Source of the DNA: an uncultured Mesonia sp.
Lineage (GTDB): Bacteria; Bacteroidota; Bacteroidia; Flavobacteriales; Flavobacteriaceae
Assembly: GCA_947494545.1 (NCBI GenBank)
Contig: CANLVH010000007.1
Coordinates: 124,001 to 188,000, forward strand
DNA: 64,000 bases
Direction: 5' to 3'
Positions 51,934 to 59,811 of the stretch are shown here, one piece after another. Both the position numbers and the translations under genes were made by a program. Numbering within the stretch: the stretch's first letter is position 1; each line of letters opens with the position of its first letter. The notes beneath the pieces were generated by a model. The model made no database searches and was not told the DNA's origin. It was given only the letters and a program-made list of their open reading frames with translations.

Positions 51934-52022
51934 AAAAATAGCAATTTCTACAACAAAAAATCTGCAACCGGCAGGCAGATATAAATTCCTGTAAACTACT
52001 TCTTAATCTTATACTTAAACTG

Positions 52023-52030
52023 TATATTTG
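52023..52030 (+). promoter_or_regulatory. Putative -7 promoter element for the Mrp-NifU-FNR-ferredoxin operon
   Basis: TATATTTG matches TAnnTTTG exactly. It lies five bases upstream of a 15-base palindrome and about 46 bases before the mrp start codon. Confidence 0.55.
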
Positions 52031-52034
52031 TACT

Positions 52035-52049
52035 TTAGAATAATTCTAA
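52035..52049. promoter_or_regulatory. Fur/PerR-like 7-1-7 palindrome (putative operator)
   Basis: TTAGAATAATTCTAA is a perfect 7-1-7 inverted repeat, the geometry of Fur-family boxes and close to the PerR box pattern TTAtAATnATTaTAA. It sits at the predicted transcription start of an Fe-S assembly and electron-transfer operon, where a bound repressor would block RNA polymerase. No regulator gene is in the window. Confidence 0.55.
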
Positions 52050-52076
52050 GTAAGCAATAAAATAAAATAATTTCTA

Positions 52077-53213
52077 ATGAAATTAAAGAAGCAAGATATT
52101 CTTAAAGCACTGGAAACCATTAGTGTTTCCGGCGAAGGAAAAAATATGGTAGAAAGTGGCGCGGTAAAAAACGTAGTTACTTTTGGAGACGAAGTAGTAA
52201 TAGATTTGCAATTGGCAACACCTGCTTTACACATAAAAAAACGTGCTGAGGTAGATGTGCTAAAAGCCATTCACGAACACGTGTACGATAAAGCAAAAGT
52301 AAAAGTTAATATAAAGGTAGAAGCACCACCAAAAGAAGATGCCAACAAGATTAAAGGTAAACCAATACCCGGTATCAAAAATATAGTTGCCGTAGCTTCT
52401 GGTAAAGGTGGCGTAGGAAAATCTACTGTTGCGGCCAACTTAGCTGCCAGTTTATCTGAGATGGGCTTTAAAGTAGGTTTATTAGATGCAGATATTTATG
52501 GGCCGTCTGCAACCATTATGTTTGATGTAGAGCGTGAACGTCCTTTATCTGTAAAAGTTAACGGAAAATCTAAAATGAAACCCATAGAAAATCATGGAGT
52601 TAAAATTTTATCTATAGGGTTTTTCACAAAGCCCGATCAAGCAGTTATCTGGCGCGGGCCAATGGCGGCAAAAGCATTAAATCAAATGATTTTTGATGCA
52701 GATTGGGGAGAGTTAGATTTTCTGTTGGTAGATTTACCTCCGGGCACCGGCGATATTCACTTATCTATAATGCAAAGTTTGCCAATTACAGGTTCTGTAA
52801 TTGTTAGTACGCCACAAAATGTAGCGCTGGCAGATGCCAAAAAAGGAGTGGCGATGTTTCGTCAAGAAAGCATAGATGTGCCTGTTCTTGGTATAATAGA
52901 AAACATGTCGTATTTTACTCCTGCAGAATTGCCAGAAAATAAATATTACATTTTTGGCGAAAAAGGAGCCAAGAACTTAGCTGACGATTTACAAATACCA
53001 TTCTTGGGAGAATTACCTTTGGTGCAAAGCATTAGAGAGTCTGGAGACATTGGTAGACCCGCAGCCTTGCAAAAAGATACCCCCGTAGCAAAAGCAATGG
53101 AAGAGATAACCAAAAATGTAGTAGAAGAAACGGTAAAACGTAACAAAAGCTTACCGCCAACAGAGGCAATAAAAATTACAACAATGGCCGGCTGTAGCGC
53201 CGTTAAAAAATAA
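52077..53213 (+). CDS. Mrp/ApbC-type Fe-S cluster carrier ATPase
   Basis: This 378-residue P-loop protein carries and transfers iron-sulfur clusters. An N-terminal MIP18/DUF59 domain (1-90) is fused to the Mrp ATPase, whose deviant Walker A motif GKGGVGKSTVAANLA lies near residue 105. The LLVDLPPGTGDIHLS segment is intact. The usual CPxC after ENMSYF is missing; the sequence there is ENMSYFTPAELPENKYYIFG. Cluster ligands, if any, must lie elsewhere; one cysteine is in the C-terminal AGCSAVKK. It is first in an operon with NifU, a ferredoxin reductase and a ferredoxin. Confidence 0.93.
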   Translation: MKLKKQDILKALETISVSGEGKNMVESGAVKNVVTFGDEVVIDLQLATPALHIKKRAEVDVLKAIHEHVYDKAKVKVNIKVEAPPKEDANKIKGKPIPGIKNIVAVASGKGGVGKSTVAANLAASLSEMGFKVGLLDADIYGPSATIMFDVERERPLSVKVNGKSKMKPIENHGVKILSIGFFTKPDQAVIWRGPMAAKALNQMIFDADWGELDFLLVDLPPGTGDIHLSIMQSLPITGSVIVSTPQNVALADAKKGVAMFRQESIDVPVLGIIENMSYFTPAELPENKYYIFGEKGAKNLADDLQIPFLGELPLVQSIRESGDIGRPAALQKDTPVAKAMEEITKNVVEETVKRNKSLPPTEAIKITTMAGCSAVKK

Positions 53214-53224
53214 ATAGCTAAACC

Positions 53225-53476
53225 ATGACAACAGTTGATGAGAATTTGAAAGCGAATGTAGAAAAAGCTTTAGAAGAGATAAGACCATTTCTAAATAACG
53301 ATGGTGGCGATATTTCTTTAATAGACATAGACGAAAAAGAAAATGTTGTAAAAGTGCAATTAGAAGGCGCTTGTGTGGGATGTAGTGTAAACCAGATGAC
53401 CTTAAAATCTGGCGTAGAAATGACGATTAAAAAATACGCTCCACAAATAGAAAAGGTAGTAAATATAGAAGCTTAA
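53225..53476 (+). CDS. NifU-like C-terminal domain Fe-S scaffold
   Basis: This 83-residue protein consists of the NifU C-terminal domain only (KALEEIRPFLNNDGGDISLIDI) with the CxxC cluster site in GACVGCSVNQMTLKSGVE. Such proteins hold a labile [4Fe-4S] cluster for delivery to targets. It follows the Mrp ATPase gene by 11 bases, so scaffold and carrier are made together. Confidence 0.94.
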   Translation: MTTVDENLKANVEKALEEIRPFLNNDGGDISLIDIDEKENVVKVQLEGACVGCSVNQMTLKSGVEMTIKKYAPQIEKVVNIEA

Positions 53477-53561
53477 GCTGATAATTGTCATTTTATAAGA
53501 AGCTTTATTTCTCGATTTTTACCGGGAAAATTGTTGTTTTTAATTCGAAGGATTTCCATTT

Positions 53562-54623
53562 ATGATTAAAACAGATATATTGATAATAGGTGCAGGCCCA
53601 ACCGGCCTGTTTACCGTATTTGAGGCAGGACTATTAAAATTAAAATGCCATTTAATTGATGCTTTGCCGCAACCAGGCGGGCAATGTGCAGAAATATACC
53701 CAAAAAAGCCTATTTATGATATTCCGGCATTTCCGGAAATTTTGGCGGGAGATTTGGTTAATAATTTAATGGAGCAAATAAAACCTTTTGAACCGGGCTT
53801 TACCTTGGGCGAAAGAGCAGAGGATATAGAGAAATTAGAGGATGGCAGTTTTATAGTAACTACCAACAAAGGTACAAAACACCACGCACCAATTGTTGCT
53901 ATAGCGGGAGGTTTAGGCAGTTTTGAACCACGTAAACCGCCTATTCCCAATTTAGCAAATTACGAAGATAGAGGCGTTACTTATATGATAAAAGATCCCG
54001 AAAAATATCGGGGAAAACATGTATTAATTGCCGGAGGAGGAGACTCTGCTTTAGATTGGAGTATTTTCTTGGCAGACGTCGCCGAAGAAGTTACTTTGGT
54101 ACACCGCAGAAATGAGTTTCGTGGGGCATTAGATTCGGTAGATAAAGTAAAAGAACTTAAAAATCTGGGTAAAATTAATTTGATTACCCCGGCAGAAATA
54201 GTTGAGGTAGCCGGAGAAGAAAAGTTAGAGTCGGTTTTAATTAGAAAAAACGACGAAGCTAAAGAAGAGATTCGTTTAGGAGTAGATTATTTTATTCCGT
54301 TATTCGGACTTTCACCAAAATTGGGGCCAATTGCAAATTGGGGCTTAGAAATAGAGAAAAACGCTATAAAAGTAGATAATAGTTTAGATTATCAAACCAA
54401 CATACCTGGCATTTATGCTATTGGCGATGTAAACACCTATCCGGGAAAATTAAAATTAATTTTATGTGGTTTTCACGAAGCTACTTTAATGTGCCAAAGT
54501 GCCTACCAGCGTATTTTTCCTGATAAAAAGTATGTGATGAAATATACCACCGTTGGCGGCGTAACCGGTTTTGATGGTTCTAAAAAACAAGCCCCAAAAG
54601 CTGTTGTAAAAGCCATAAATTAG
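53562..54623 (+). CDS. Ferredoxin-NADP reductase, thioredoxin-reductase-like type
   Basis: This 353-residue flavoprotein has the FAD site IIGAGPTGLFTVFEAGLL at the N-terminus, the NAD(P) site VLIAGGGDSALDWSIFLA near residue 157 and the closing GIYAIGDVNTYPGKLKLI. It lacks the CxxC of thioredoxin reductases, as expected for YumC/TrxR-type ferredoxin reductases. The ferredoxin gene begins one base after its stop, which supports that role. Confidence 0.9.
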   Translation: MIKTDILIIGAGPTGLFTVFEAGLLKLKCHLIDALPQPGGQCAEIYPKKPIYDIPAFPEILAGDLVNNLMEQIKPFEPGFTLGERAEDIEKLEDGSFIVTTNKGTKHHAPIVAIAGGLGSFEPRKPPIPNLANYEDRGVTYMIKDPEKYRGKHVLIAGGGDSALDWSIFLADVAEEVTLVHRRNEFRGALDSVDKVKELKNLGKINLITPAEIVEVAGEEKLESVLIRKNDEAKEEIRLGVDYFIPLFGLSPKLGPIANWGLEIEKNAIKVDNSLDYQTNIPGIYAIGDVNTYPGKLKLILCGFHEATLMCQSAYQRIFPDKKYVMKYTTVGGVTGFDGSKKQAPKAVVKAIN

Positions 54624-54624
54624 T

Positions 54625-54957
54625 ATGGAAAAAGAAGTAAATATTACTATTATAGATAGAGAAGGAGAAAGTCACGCTATTCAAGCGCCTACAGATATGG
54701 CTATGAACCTTATGGAAGTTGTGCGTTCTTACGAGCTGGCACCCGAAGGTACTATTGGTGTCTGCGGCGGAATGGCAATGTGCGCCTCCTGCCAATGTTA
54801 TGTTATGACCAAGCATGATTTACCCGAAATGCAAATGGATGAAGAAGCTATGCTTGCAGAAGCTTTTTACACCAAAGATAACAGTAGGTTGGGATGCCAA
54901 ATACAAATAACACCGGAGCTTGAAGGTTTAAAAATTGAATTAGCACCAGAATCTTAA
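54625..54957 (+). CDS. [2Fe-2S] ferredoxin
   Basis: This 110-residue adrenodoxin-type ferredoxin has ligand cysteines arranged as C-x5-C-x2-C (GVCGGMAMCASCQC) and a fourth in SRLGCQI. An extra cysteine directly follows the third ligand. It is the likely electron partner of the reductase encoded one base upstream, and the last gene of the operon; two hairpins follow about 150 bases later. Confidence 0.93.
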   Translation: MEKEVNITIIDREGESHAIQAPTDMAMNLMEVVRSYELAPEGTIGVCGGMAMCASCQCYVMTKHDLPEMQMDEEAMLAEAFYTKDNSRLGCQIQITPELEGLKIELAPES

Positions 54958-55109
54958 GAAGAAATAATCTAGTGCCAAAGAATGTAAAAGTTATTTAGAT
55001 AAAACACTGATAATTCTCTTAAAAATTAATTAGTTTGTCTTAGTAATTAGCTTTTTTCTTTTAATTTGTTTTTATATTCCTATAAAATTTGTATTATTAC
55101 TAAATCTTT

Positions 55110-55139
55110 AAAAATTAGGCTTGGGGTATCCTAATTTTT
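55110..55139 (+). terminator. First hairpin after the Fe-S operon
   Basis: AAAAATTAGG and CCTAATTTTT pair around a 10-base loop containing GGGG. Confidence 0.5.
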
Positions 55140-55144
55140 ATATG

Positions 55145-55170
55145 AAAGCTTCGGTCTCAACCGGAGCTTT
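55145..55170 (+). terminator. Second hairpin after the Fe-S operon, intrinsic terminator
   Basis: AAAGCTTCGGT and ACCGGAGCTTT form an 11-base stem with one G-T wobble around CTCA, followed by a T run. Confidence 0.75.
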
Positions 55171-55217
55171 TCTTTTTTATTTACTTTTCTTTAAGGCAGA
55201 TATACAGACAGGTTTTG

Positions 55218-55225
55218 TATTTTTG
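55218..55225 (+). promoter_or_regulatory. Putative -7 promoter element for the cupin gene pair
   Basis: TATTTTTG matches TAnnTTTG and ends 37 bases before the first cupin start codon. Confidence 0.45.
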
Positions 55226-55262
55226 TAAGTAGTAGATAAAACGCTGTATAATTAGAGTTTCT

Positions 55263-56129
55263 ATGCAATTAAAAGAAATAGATCGTATTCCCTTTACGGA
55301 TAAAGAAGCGTTTGTAAACCATTATGTAAAACCAAAAAAACCGGTAGTATTTACCAATTTATCTAAAAATTGGCCTGCATATAAAAAATGGAACCTAGAT
55401 TATTTTGCAGAGGCGGCTGGCAATATAGAAGTACCACTCTATGATAGTGAACCGGCAAAAGGAAAAGAAAATTCGAGAAAGCCGGCCAAAATAATGAAAA
55501 TGAAAGATTATGTGACGCTTCTAAAAAAAGGTCCTACAGATTTACGTATTTTCTTTTTTAATATCCTGCAAAAATGTCCGCAGTTAACAAAAGACTTTAG
55601 TTATCCGGATATTGGTCTAAAGTTTTTTAAACGCTTACCGGTATTGTTTTTTGGTGGTAGCGGATCACGTGTTTTATTGCATTATGATATAGATTTGGCA
55701 GATAATATGCACTTTAATTTTCACGGCAAGAAACGTGTAATTTTATTTCCGCACGAGCAAAAAAAACACCTTTATCACGTACCGTATTCTATTGTTTCTA
55801 TAGAAGGGATTGAGTTTGATAAACCCGATTTTAAGAAATATCCTGCCTTAAAATTAGCACGTGGTTACAGCGTAGTTTTGCAACCCGGCGAAACATTGTA
55901 TATTCCAAGCGGATACTGGCACTATATACGATATTTGAGTCCGTGTATTTCTATGACGCTGCGTAGTCTTCCTAAATCTTTCCCAAAGATTTTAAAAGTT
56001 GTCAAGAATGTTTTGTTTATGATGAATTTTGATAACCTTATGCGTAAAATCAGAGGACAGGCTTGGATAGATTATAAGAATAACAAAGCTATTGTAAATA
56101 CCCACCAAAAGAGCAATGTTGAAATATGA
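55263..56129 (+). CDS. Cupin_8/JmjC-like Fe(II) oxygenase (first of tandem pair)
   Basis: This 288-residue protein has the fold and metal triad of JmjC/cupin_8 2-oxoglutarate oxygenases: H140-x-D142 in LLHYDIDLAD and H220 in YIPSGYWHYIRY. KPVVFTNLSKNWPAYKKW at the N-terminus is a typical opening, and FHGKKRVILFP supplies the lysine expected to bind the oxoglutarate carboxylate. Such enzymes hydroxylate proteins, tRNA or small molecules. The substrate is unknown. The stop overlaps the start of a paralogue by four bases. Confidence 0.85.
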   Translation: MQLKEIDRIPFTDKEAFVNHYVKPKKPVVFTNLSKNWPAYKKWNLDYFAEAAGNIEVPLYDSEPAKGKENSRKPAKIMKMKDYVTLLKKGPTDLRIFFFNILQKCPQLTKDFSYPDIGLKFFKRLPVLFFGGSGSRVLLHYDIDLADNMHFNFHGKKRVILFPHEQKKHLYHVPYSIVSIEGIEFDKPDFKKYPALKLARGYSVVLQPGETLYIPSGYWHYIRYLSPCISMTLRSLPKSFPKILKVVKNVLFMMNFDNLMRKIRGQAWIDYKNNKAIVNTHQKSNVEI

Positions 56130-57001
56130 AGAAAGATGAGCTAAACTTGACGGAAATTCCGCGTCTTAAAAACTTTAGTAAAAAAGAATTTTTGCAAAAG
56201 TATTTTAAGCCACAAAAGCCAGTAGTAATTGAAGGTTTTATAAAAGATTGGCCGGCGCACAAAAAATGGGACTTAGATTACATGAAAAAAGTTGCGGGAG
56301 ATAAAACCGTACCGCTTTATGATAATCGGCCGGTTAGGCATGAAGAGGGTTTCAACCAAGCCCACGCCGAGATGAAAATGCGTGATTATATAGATTTATT
56401 GAAAAGTGAGCCGACCAAATACCGTATTTTTTTGTGGAATATTTTAAAAGAAGTGCCGGAATTACAAAAAGATTATTCGTATCCAGATTTCGGTATTCAG
56501 TTAATGAAAGGCTTGCCTATGCTTTTCTTTGGCGGAAGAGATTCGTATACCTTTATGCACTATGATATAGATTTGGCCAATATTTTTCACTTTCATTTTC
56601 ATGGAAAAAAGGAAGTTATATTATTTGATCAGCAGCAAAACGATTATTTGTATAAAATTCCGCATTCTTTAATTGTGCGAGAAGACATAGATTTTTCTAA
56701 TCCAGACTTTGAAAAATGGCCGGCATTAAGAAAAGCCAAAGGTTTTAAAGCAGATTTAAATCCCGGTGATATTTTGTATATGCCAGAAGGCTATTGGCAT
56801 TATATGAAATATGTAACTCCCGGATTTTCTATGAGTCTTCGCGCTATTCCGCGGAAGCCTAAAAATCTTTCTAAGGCTTTATACAATATTTTTATTATGC
56901 GACATTTTGATAATTTGATGCGCAGAATAAAAGGGCAAGACTGGATTGATTATAAAAACGAAAAAGCTGTTGAAAAAACCAATAAGATAAACGGCTTGTA
57001 G
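56126..57001 (+). CDS. Cupin_8/JmjC-like Fe(II) oxygenase (second of tandem pair)
   Basis: This 291-residue paralogue of the preceding gene has the same layout: KPVVIEGFIKDWPAHKKW opening, metal residues H145, D147 (FMHYDIDLAN) and H225 (MPEGYWHYMKY), and FHGKKEVILFD. Both copies keep all triad residues, so both may be active. The C-termini also match (FDNLMRRIKGQDWIDYKN against FDNLMRKIRGQAWIDYKN), showing full-length duplication. The four-base overlap implies coupled translation and perhaps a heterodimer. Confidence 0.85.
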   Translation: MKKDELNLTEIPRLKNFSKKEFLQKYFKPQKPVVIEGFIKDWPAHKKWDLDYMKKVAGDKTVPLYDNRPVRHEEGFNQAHAEMKMRDYIDLLKSEPTKYRIFLWNILKEVPELQKDYSYPDFGIQLMKGLPMLFFGGRDSYTFMHYDIDLANIFHFHFHGKKEVILFDQQQNDYLYKIPHSLIVREDIDFSNPDFEKWPALRKAKGFKADLNPGDILYMPEGYWHYMKYVTPGFSMSLRAIPRKPKNLSKALYNIFIMRHFDNLMRRIKGQDWIDYKNEKAVEKTNKINGL

Positions 57002-57021
57002 TCTAAAATTGCGACTGTAGA

Positions 57022-57495
57022 TTACTTATCTATTTCTTGCAATTTTTCATATACCAGATTGCTTTCATAACCGCGGTATAAAAGATAATCTGCTACTTTC
57101 TTTTTGCGTTTGTAGAAGTTTTTTTCGGTTATGGAATTTAGGCGTTTTTGAAATAAATCGTCTAAATTTTGCTGGTATTCTTCTTCATTGATTTCAGTCA
57201 TGCCGTATTTAATGTTATAGGCAGATATATTGCGCTTTTTAAGTTCGCGTTTAATGCGTAGGCGTCCCCATTTTTTTATTCGGAATTTACCGCGTACAAA
57301 AGTCCGCGCAAAGCGTTCTTCGTTCAAAAAATCTTCTTGCAGTAAAGTGTTGATTATTTGTGCCCGAGCTTCAGGAATCATGCGTAAAGCAATTAGCTTT
57401 TCTTCTACTTCTTGATGGCAACGCTCTTGGTAGGCGCAATAAGCCATTAGTTTTGCTGTGGCTTCTTTTACGGTATGTGACGTATGCTTTTGCAA
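57022..57495 (-). CDS. recX: Recombination regulator RecX
   Basis: This 157-residue helical-repeat protein inhibits RecA filaments. Family segments are ATAKLMAYCAYQERCHQEVEEKL, DFLNEERFARTFVRGKFRIKKWGRLRIKREL and KVADYLLYRGYESNLVYEKL. recA is not in the window, as is common in this phylum. A TATTTTTG element lies about 34 bases before its start. Confidence 0.9.
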   Translation of the reverse strand: MQKHTSHTVKEATAKLMAYCAYQERCHQEVEEKLIALRMIPEARAQIINTLLQEDFLNEERFARTFVRGKFRIKKWGRLRIKRELKKRNISAYNIKYGMTEINEEEYQQNLDDLFQKRLNSITEKNFYKRKKKVADYLLYRGYESNLVYEKLQEIDK

Positions 57496-57528
57496 AATGG
57501 TTGAGCTTTTTTACAATATAGTTGCGTA

Positions 57529-57536
57529 CAAAAATA
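57529..57536 (-). promoter_or_regulatory. Putative -7 promoter element for recX
   Basis: The minus strand reads TATTTTTG, an exact TAnnTTTG match, 34 bases before the start codon. Confidence 0.4.
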
Positions 57537-57672
57537 AGAGACTTAATGTAATTTAAAAGCTATTTAAAGCCTATGCAAAGGTTATGTAAAGCTTATTAAC
57601 AGGTTATATAGAGTATATTCAATAGTTAGTGGCAAATATCACTGTTAGAAATACGGGTTATATTCTTAAGTT

Positions 57673-57879
57673 TTAACTACGGATTTTTATGCATTGCCTC
57701 CGGATAAATTCCGTAAAGAAATAAATGCTAGAAGAAAGAATAAATAGAACTGTGAGCATACCAAAAAACTCTATAAAACGCAGAGCTATGCTTGGTTCTT
57801 TTGGATCACTATCGAGCAAAAAACCAATTATGGTAAGAATTAAAGAAAAGTAAAAAAGATAACGTGCTTTGGTTTTCAT
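57673..57879 (-). CDS. Small membrane protein of unknown function
   Basis: This 68-residue protein has two predicted helices (about 7-22, YLFYFSLILTIIGFLL, and 34-56, FIEFFGMLTVLFILSSSIYFF) separated by a DSDPKEPSIALR loop, with basic ends. I do not recognise the family. It lies alone between recX and rng. One CTTTACGGAA decamer lies within it. The hydrophobic pattern favours a real gene, but it has no supporting neighbour. Confidence 0.55.
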   Translation of the reverse strand: MKTKARYLFYFSLILTIIGFLLDSDPKEPSIALRFIEFFGMLTVLFILSSSIYFFTEFIRRQCIKIRS

Positions 57880-57975
57880 GGGTTTTAAAAGTTGGTTAAG
57901 TCAGGTATAACGTTTTTTTGTTGCAGTTAATTGTGTTGATTATTTACAATTTATAATGAAGCAGACCACAAAAAA

Positions 57976-58001
57976 AACCCCATTAAAATTTTAATGGGGT
58001 T
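57976..58001 (-). terminator. Intrinsic terminator of rng
   Basis: A perfect 26-base palindrome with 13-base arms (AACCCCATTAAAA) is followed on the minus strand by a run of eight T, six bases after the rng stop. Confidence 0.8.
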
Positions 58002-58006
58002 GTGTA

Positions 58007-59569
58007 TTAAATTTTTATCACTTCGCCGTCTTTATCGTGAAAGTGATATTCTAGGTACGTGTAAGCGTCTCTTGGTAAAATTTTTACCCAGCGTTTATGG
58101 TCAAAAAACCATTTGCTCCTGGGCGATGGAATGCCTCTTGTTAAATAGGCAGCTACAAAAGGATGCGCGGTTATGCTCAGCTTTTTATAGTCTTTTTTAA
58201 TTAGTTTTTGTAAGTCGGCATTAATTTTATTTATCAAAACAATAGGAGCTTCAATTTCCCCGTTTTGGTTTGGGTTTTCTTCTCTTGTTTTAATATTCAT
58301 TTCCGGTCTTACGCGTTGTCTTGTAATTTGAATCAGTCCAAATTTGGTTGGGGGTAAGATTTTGTGCTTTGCACGGTCGTCTTTCATTTCGTCCCGAAGA
58401 TGGTTATAAAGCTTTTTTCTATTATCGGCTTTTCCCATATCTATAAAATCTACCACAATAATACCGCCCATATCTCTAAGTCTAAGTTGTCTGGCAACTT
58501 CTGAGGCGGTTATAAGATTTACCTCTAAGGCAGTGTCTTCTTGTGATTTTGATTTGTTGCTACGGTTACCACTATTTACGTCTATAACGTGCATAGCCTC
58601 GGTATGTTCTATTACCAAATAGGCACCTTTACTTATAGATACAGTTCTGCCAAAGGCCGTTTTTATTTGTCTTTCTATACCAAATTTTTCAAAAATGGGA
58701 GCTTTGGATTGATACAAGTTTACGATAGACTCTTTTTCTGGCGAAATTTTACTAACGTAATCTTTAATTTGTGTGTAGAGCGCCTCATCGTCTGTATGTA
58801 TTGCGGTAAAACTATCGTTAAACATATCGCGTAAAAGCGAGTTTGCTCTGCTTAGCTCTCCCAATACTTTAGATGGTTGGTTTGCTCGTTGCAATTTTTT
58901 GCACATTCCTGCCCATCTATCTTTTAGATTTTGCAGGTCTCTGTCTAGGTCTGCTACTTTTTTGCCTGTTGCTACGGTGCGTATAATAACGCCAAAACCT
59001 TTGGGTCTTATACTTTTTACCAATCTTTTTAGCCGGGCTTTTTCGTCTTTGTCTTCAATTTTTTGAGACACAGATATCCGGTCTGAAAAGGGTACCAAAA
59101 CCACATATCTTCCAGCAAACGAGAGTTCGCTACTAAGGCGTGGGCCTTTGGTAGATATTGGTTCTTTTACTATTTGCACCAATAGCGATTGATTTGATTT
59201 TAAAACATCGTTAATACTTCCGTTTTTATCAATATCTTTTTCAAAAGAATAATTCTTTAAAGAATAATCTTTTATTTTACCTGTGCTTACACGTTTTATG
59301 AATTTTAATAAAGTAGCTACTTGCGGGCCTAGATCGTGATAGTGTAAAAAACCATCTTTCTCGTAACCTACATTAACAAAAGCAGCGTTTAAGCCGGGTA
59401 CAGTTTTTCTTATTTTGGCTAAAAATATGTCGCCAACAGAAAAGTTACTGTTATCGTCTTCTTTATGTAATTCAATTAGTTTTCCATCTTTCAATAAGGC
59501 CAAATCAATAGCAGAGGAATCTGATCTGATAATTAGTTCCTTTGTCATGCGTATTAGATTTTTATCCAC
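58007..59569 (-). CDS. rng: Ribonuclease E/G (RNase G type)
   Basis: This 520-residue endoribonuclease processes and decays RNA. An S1 domain lies near the N-terminus (FSVGDIFLAKIRKTVPGLNAAFVNVGYEKDGFLHYHDL). The RNase E/G catalytic region has aspartates in HVIDVNSGN and IVVDFIDMGKADNRK, and TRQRVRPEM near residue 420 is another family motif. It lacks the long scaffold tail of RNase E. Upstream on the same strand are a 29-residue basic protein gene and HU. Confidence 0.93.
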   Translation of the reverse strand: MDKNLIRMTKELIIRSDSSAIDLALLKDGKLIELHKEDDNSNFSVGDIFLAKIRKTVPGLNAAFVNVGYEKDGFLHYHDLGPQVATLLKFIKRVSTGKIKDYSLKNYSFEKDIDKNGSINDVLKSNQSLLVQIVKEPISTKGPRLSSELSFAGRYVVLVPFSDRISVSQKIEDKDEKARLKRLVKSIRPKGFGVIIRTVATGKKVADLDRDLQNLKDRWAGMCKKLQRANQPSKVLGELSRANSLLRDMFNDSFTAIHTDDEALYTQIKDYVSKISPEKESIVNLYQSKAPIFEKFGIERQIKTAFGRTVSISKGAYLVIEHTEAMHVIDVNSGNRSNKSKSQEDTALEVNLITASEVARQLRLRDMGGIIVVDFIDMGKADNRKKLYNHLRDEMKDDRAKHKILPPTKFGLIQITRQRVRPEMNIKTREENPNQNGEIEAPIVLINKINADLQKLIKKDYKKLSITAHPFVAAYLTRGIPSPRSKWFFDHKRWVKILPRDAYTYLEYHFHDKDGEVIKI

Positions 59570-59671
59570 ACTTCTTGGTGGGAAGCATAGATGGATTAAA
59601 CAAAATTTATCACAGGGTTTTATTTCCTGCAGAAGTTTTAAAAAAACTTCGTTTTCAATGAACGTTCTTAA

Positions 59672-59697
59672 TTAAAAAAAGTAGTGTGAAAACTACT
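59672..59697 (-). terminator. Terminator overlapping the stop of the 29-residue gene
   Basis: On the minus strand AGTAGT and ACTACT pair around a short loop and a T run follows. The stop codon of the small gene lies inside the first arm. Confidence 0.6.
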
Positions 59698-59782
59698 TCT
59701 TTTTATGGCGGTTAGCTCTCCTTCTTTTTTTACGTTTGTGCGTTGCTACCTTATGTCTTTTTCTTTTTTTACCACTTGGCAT
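59693..59782 (-). CDS. 29-residue very basic protein, AURKAIP1/COX24-like ribosome-associated family
   Basis: The short frame reads MPSGKKRKRHKVATHKRKKR followed by RRANRHKKK and a stop. About two thirds of the residues are Lys, Arg or His. It resembles the small proteins conserved across Bacteroidota that are related to the AURKAIP1/COX24 (mS38-like) domain and are thought to be ribosomal; I make this link from the sequence pattern alone. It lies between HU and rng on the minus strand, with its own terminator. Confidence 0.8.
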   Translation of the reverse strand: MPSGKKRKRHKVATHKRKKRRRANRHKKK

Positions 59783-59811
59783 ATAAATATAGTTTTAATT
59801 AATAAATTTTT

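Larger units (their letters stand above)
54958..55262. other. Intergenic region after the Fe-S operon
   Basis: This 305-base AT-rich stretch holds two hairpins in series (55110-55139 and 55145-55170), the second with a T run, and a TATTTTTG element (55218-55225) for the cupin genes. I see no gene between them. Confidence 0.6.
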
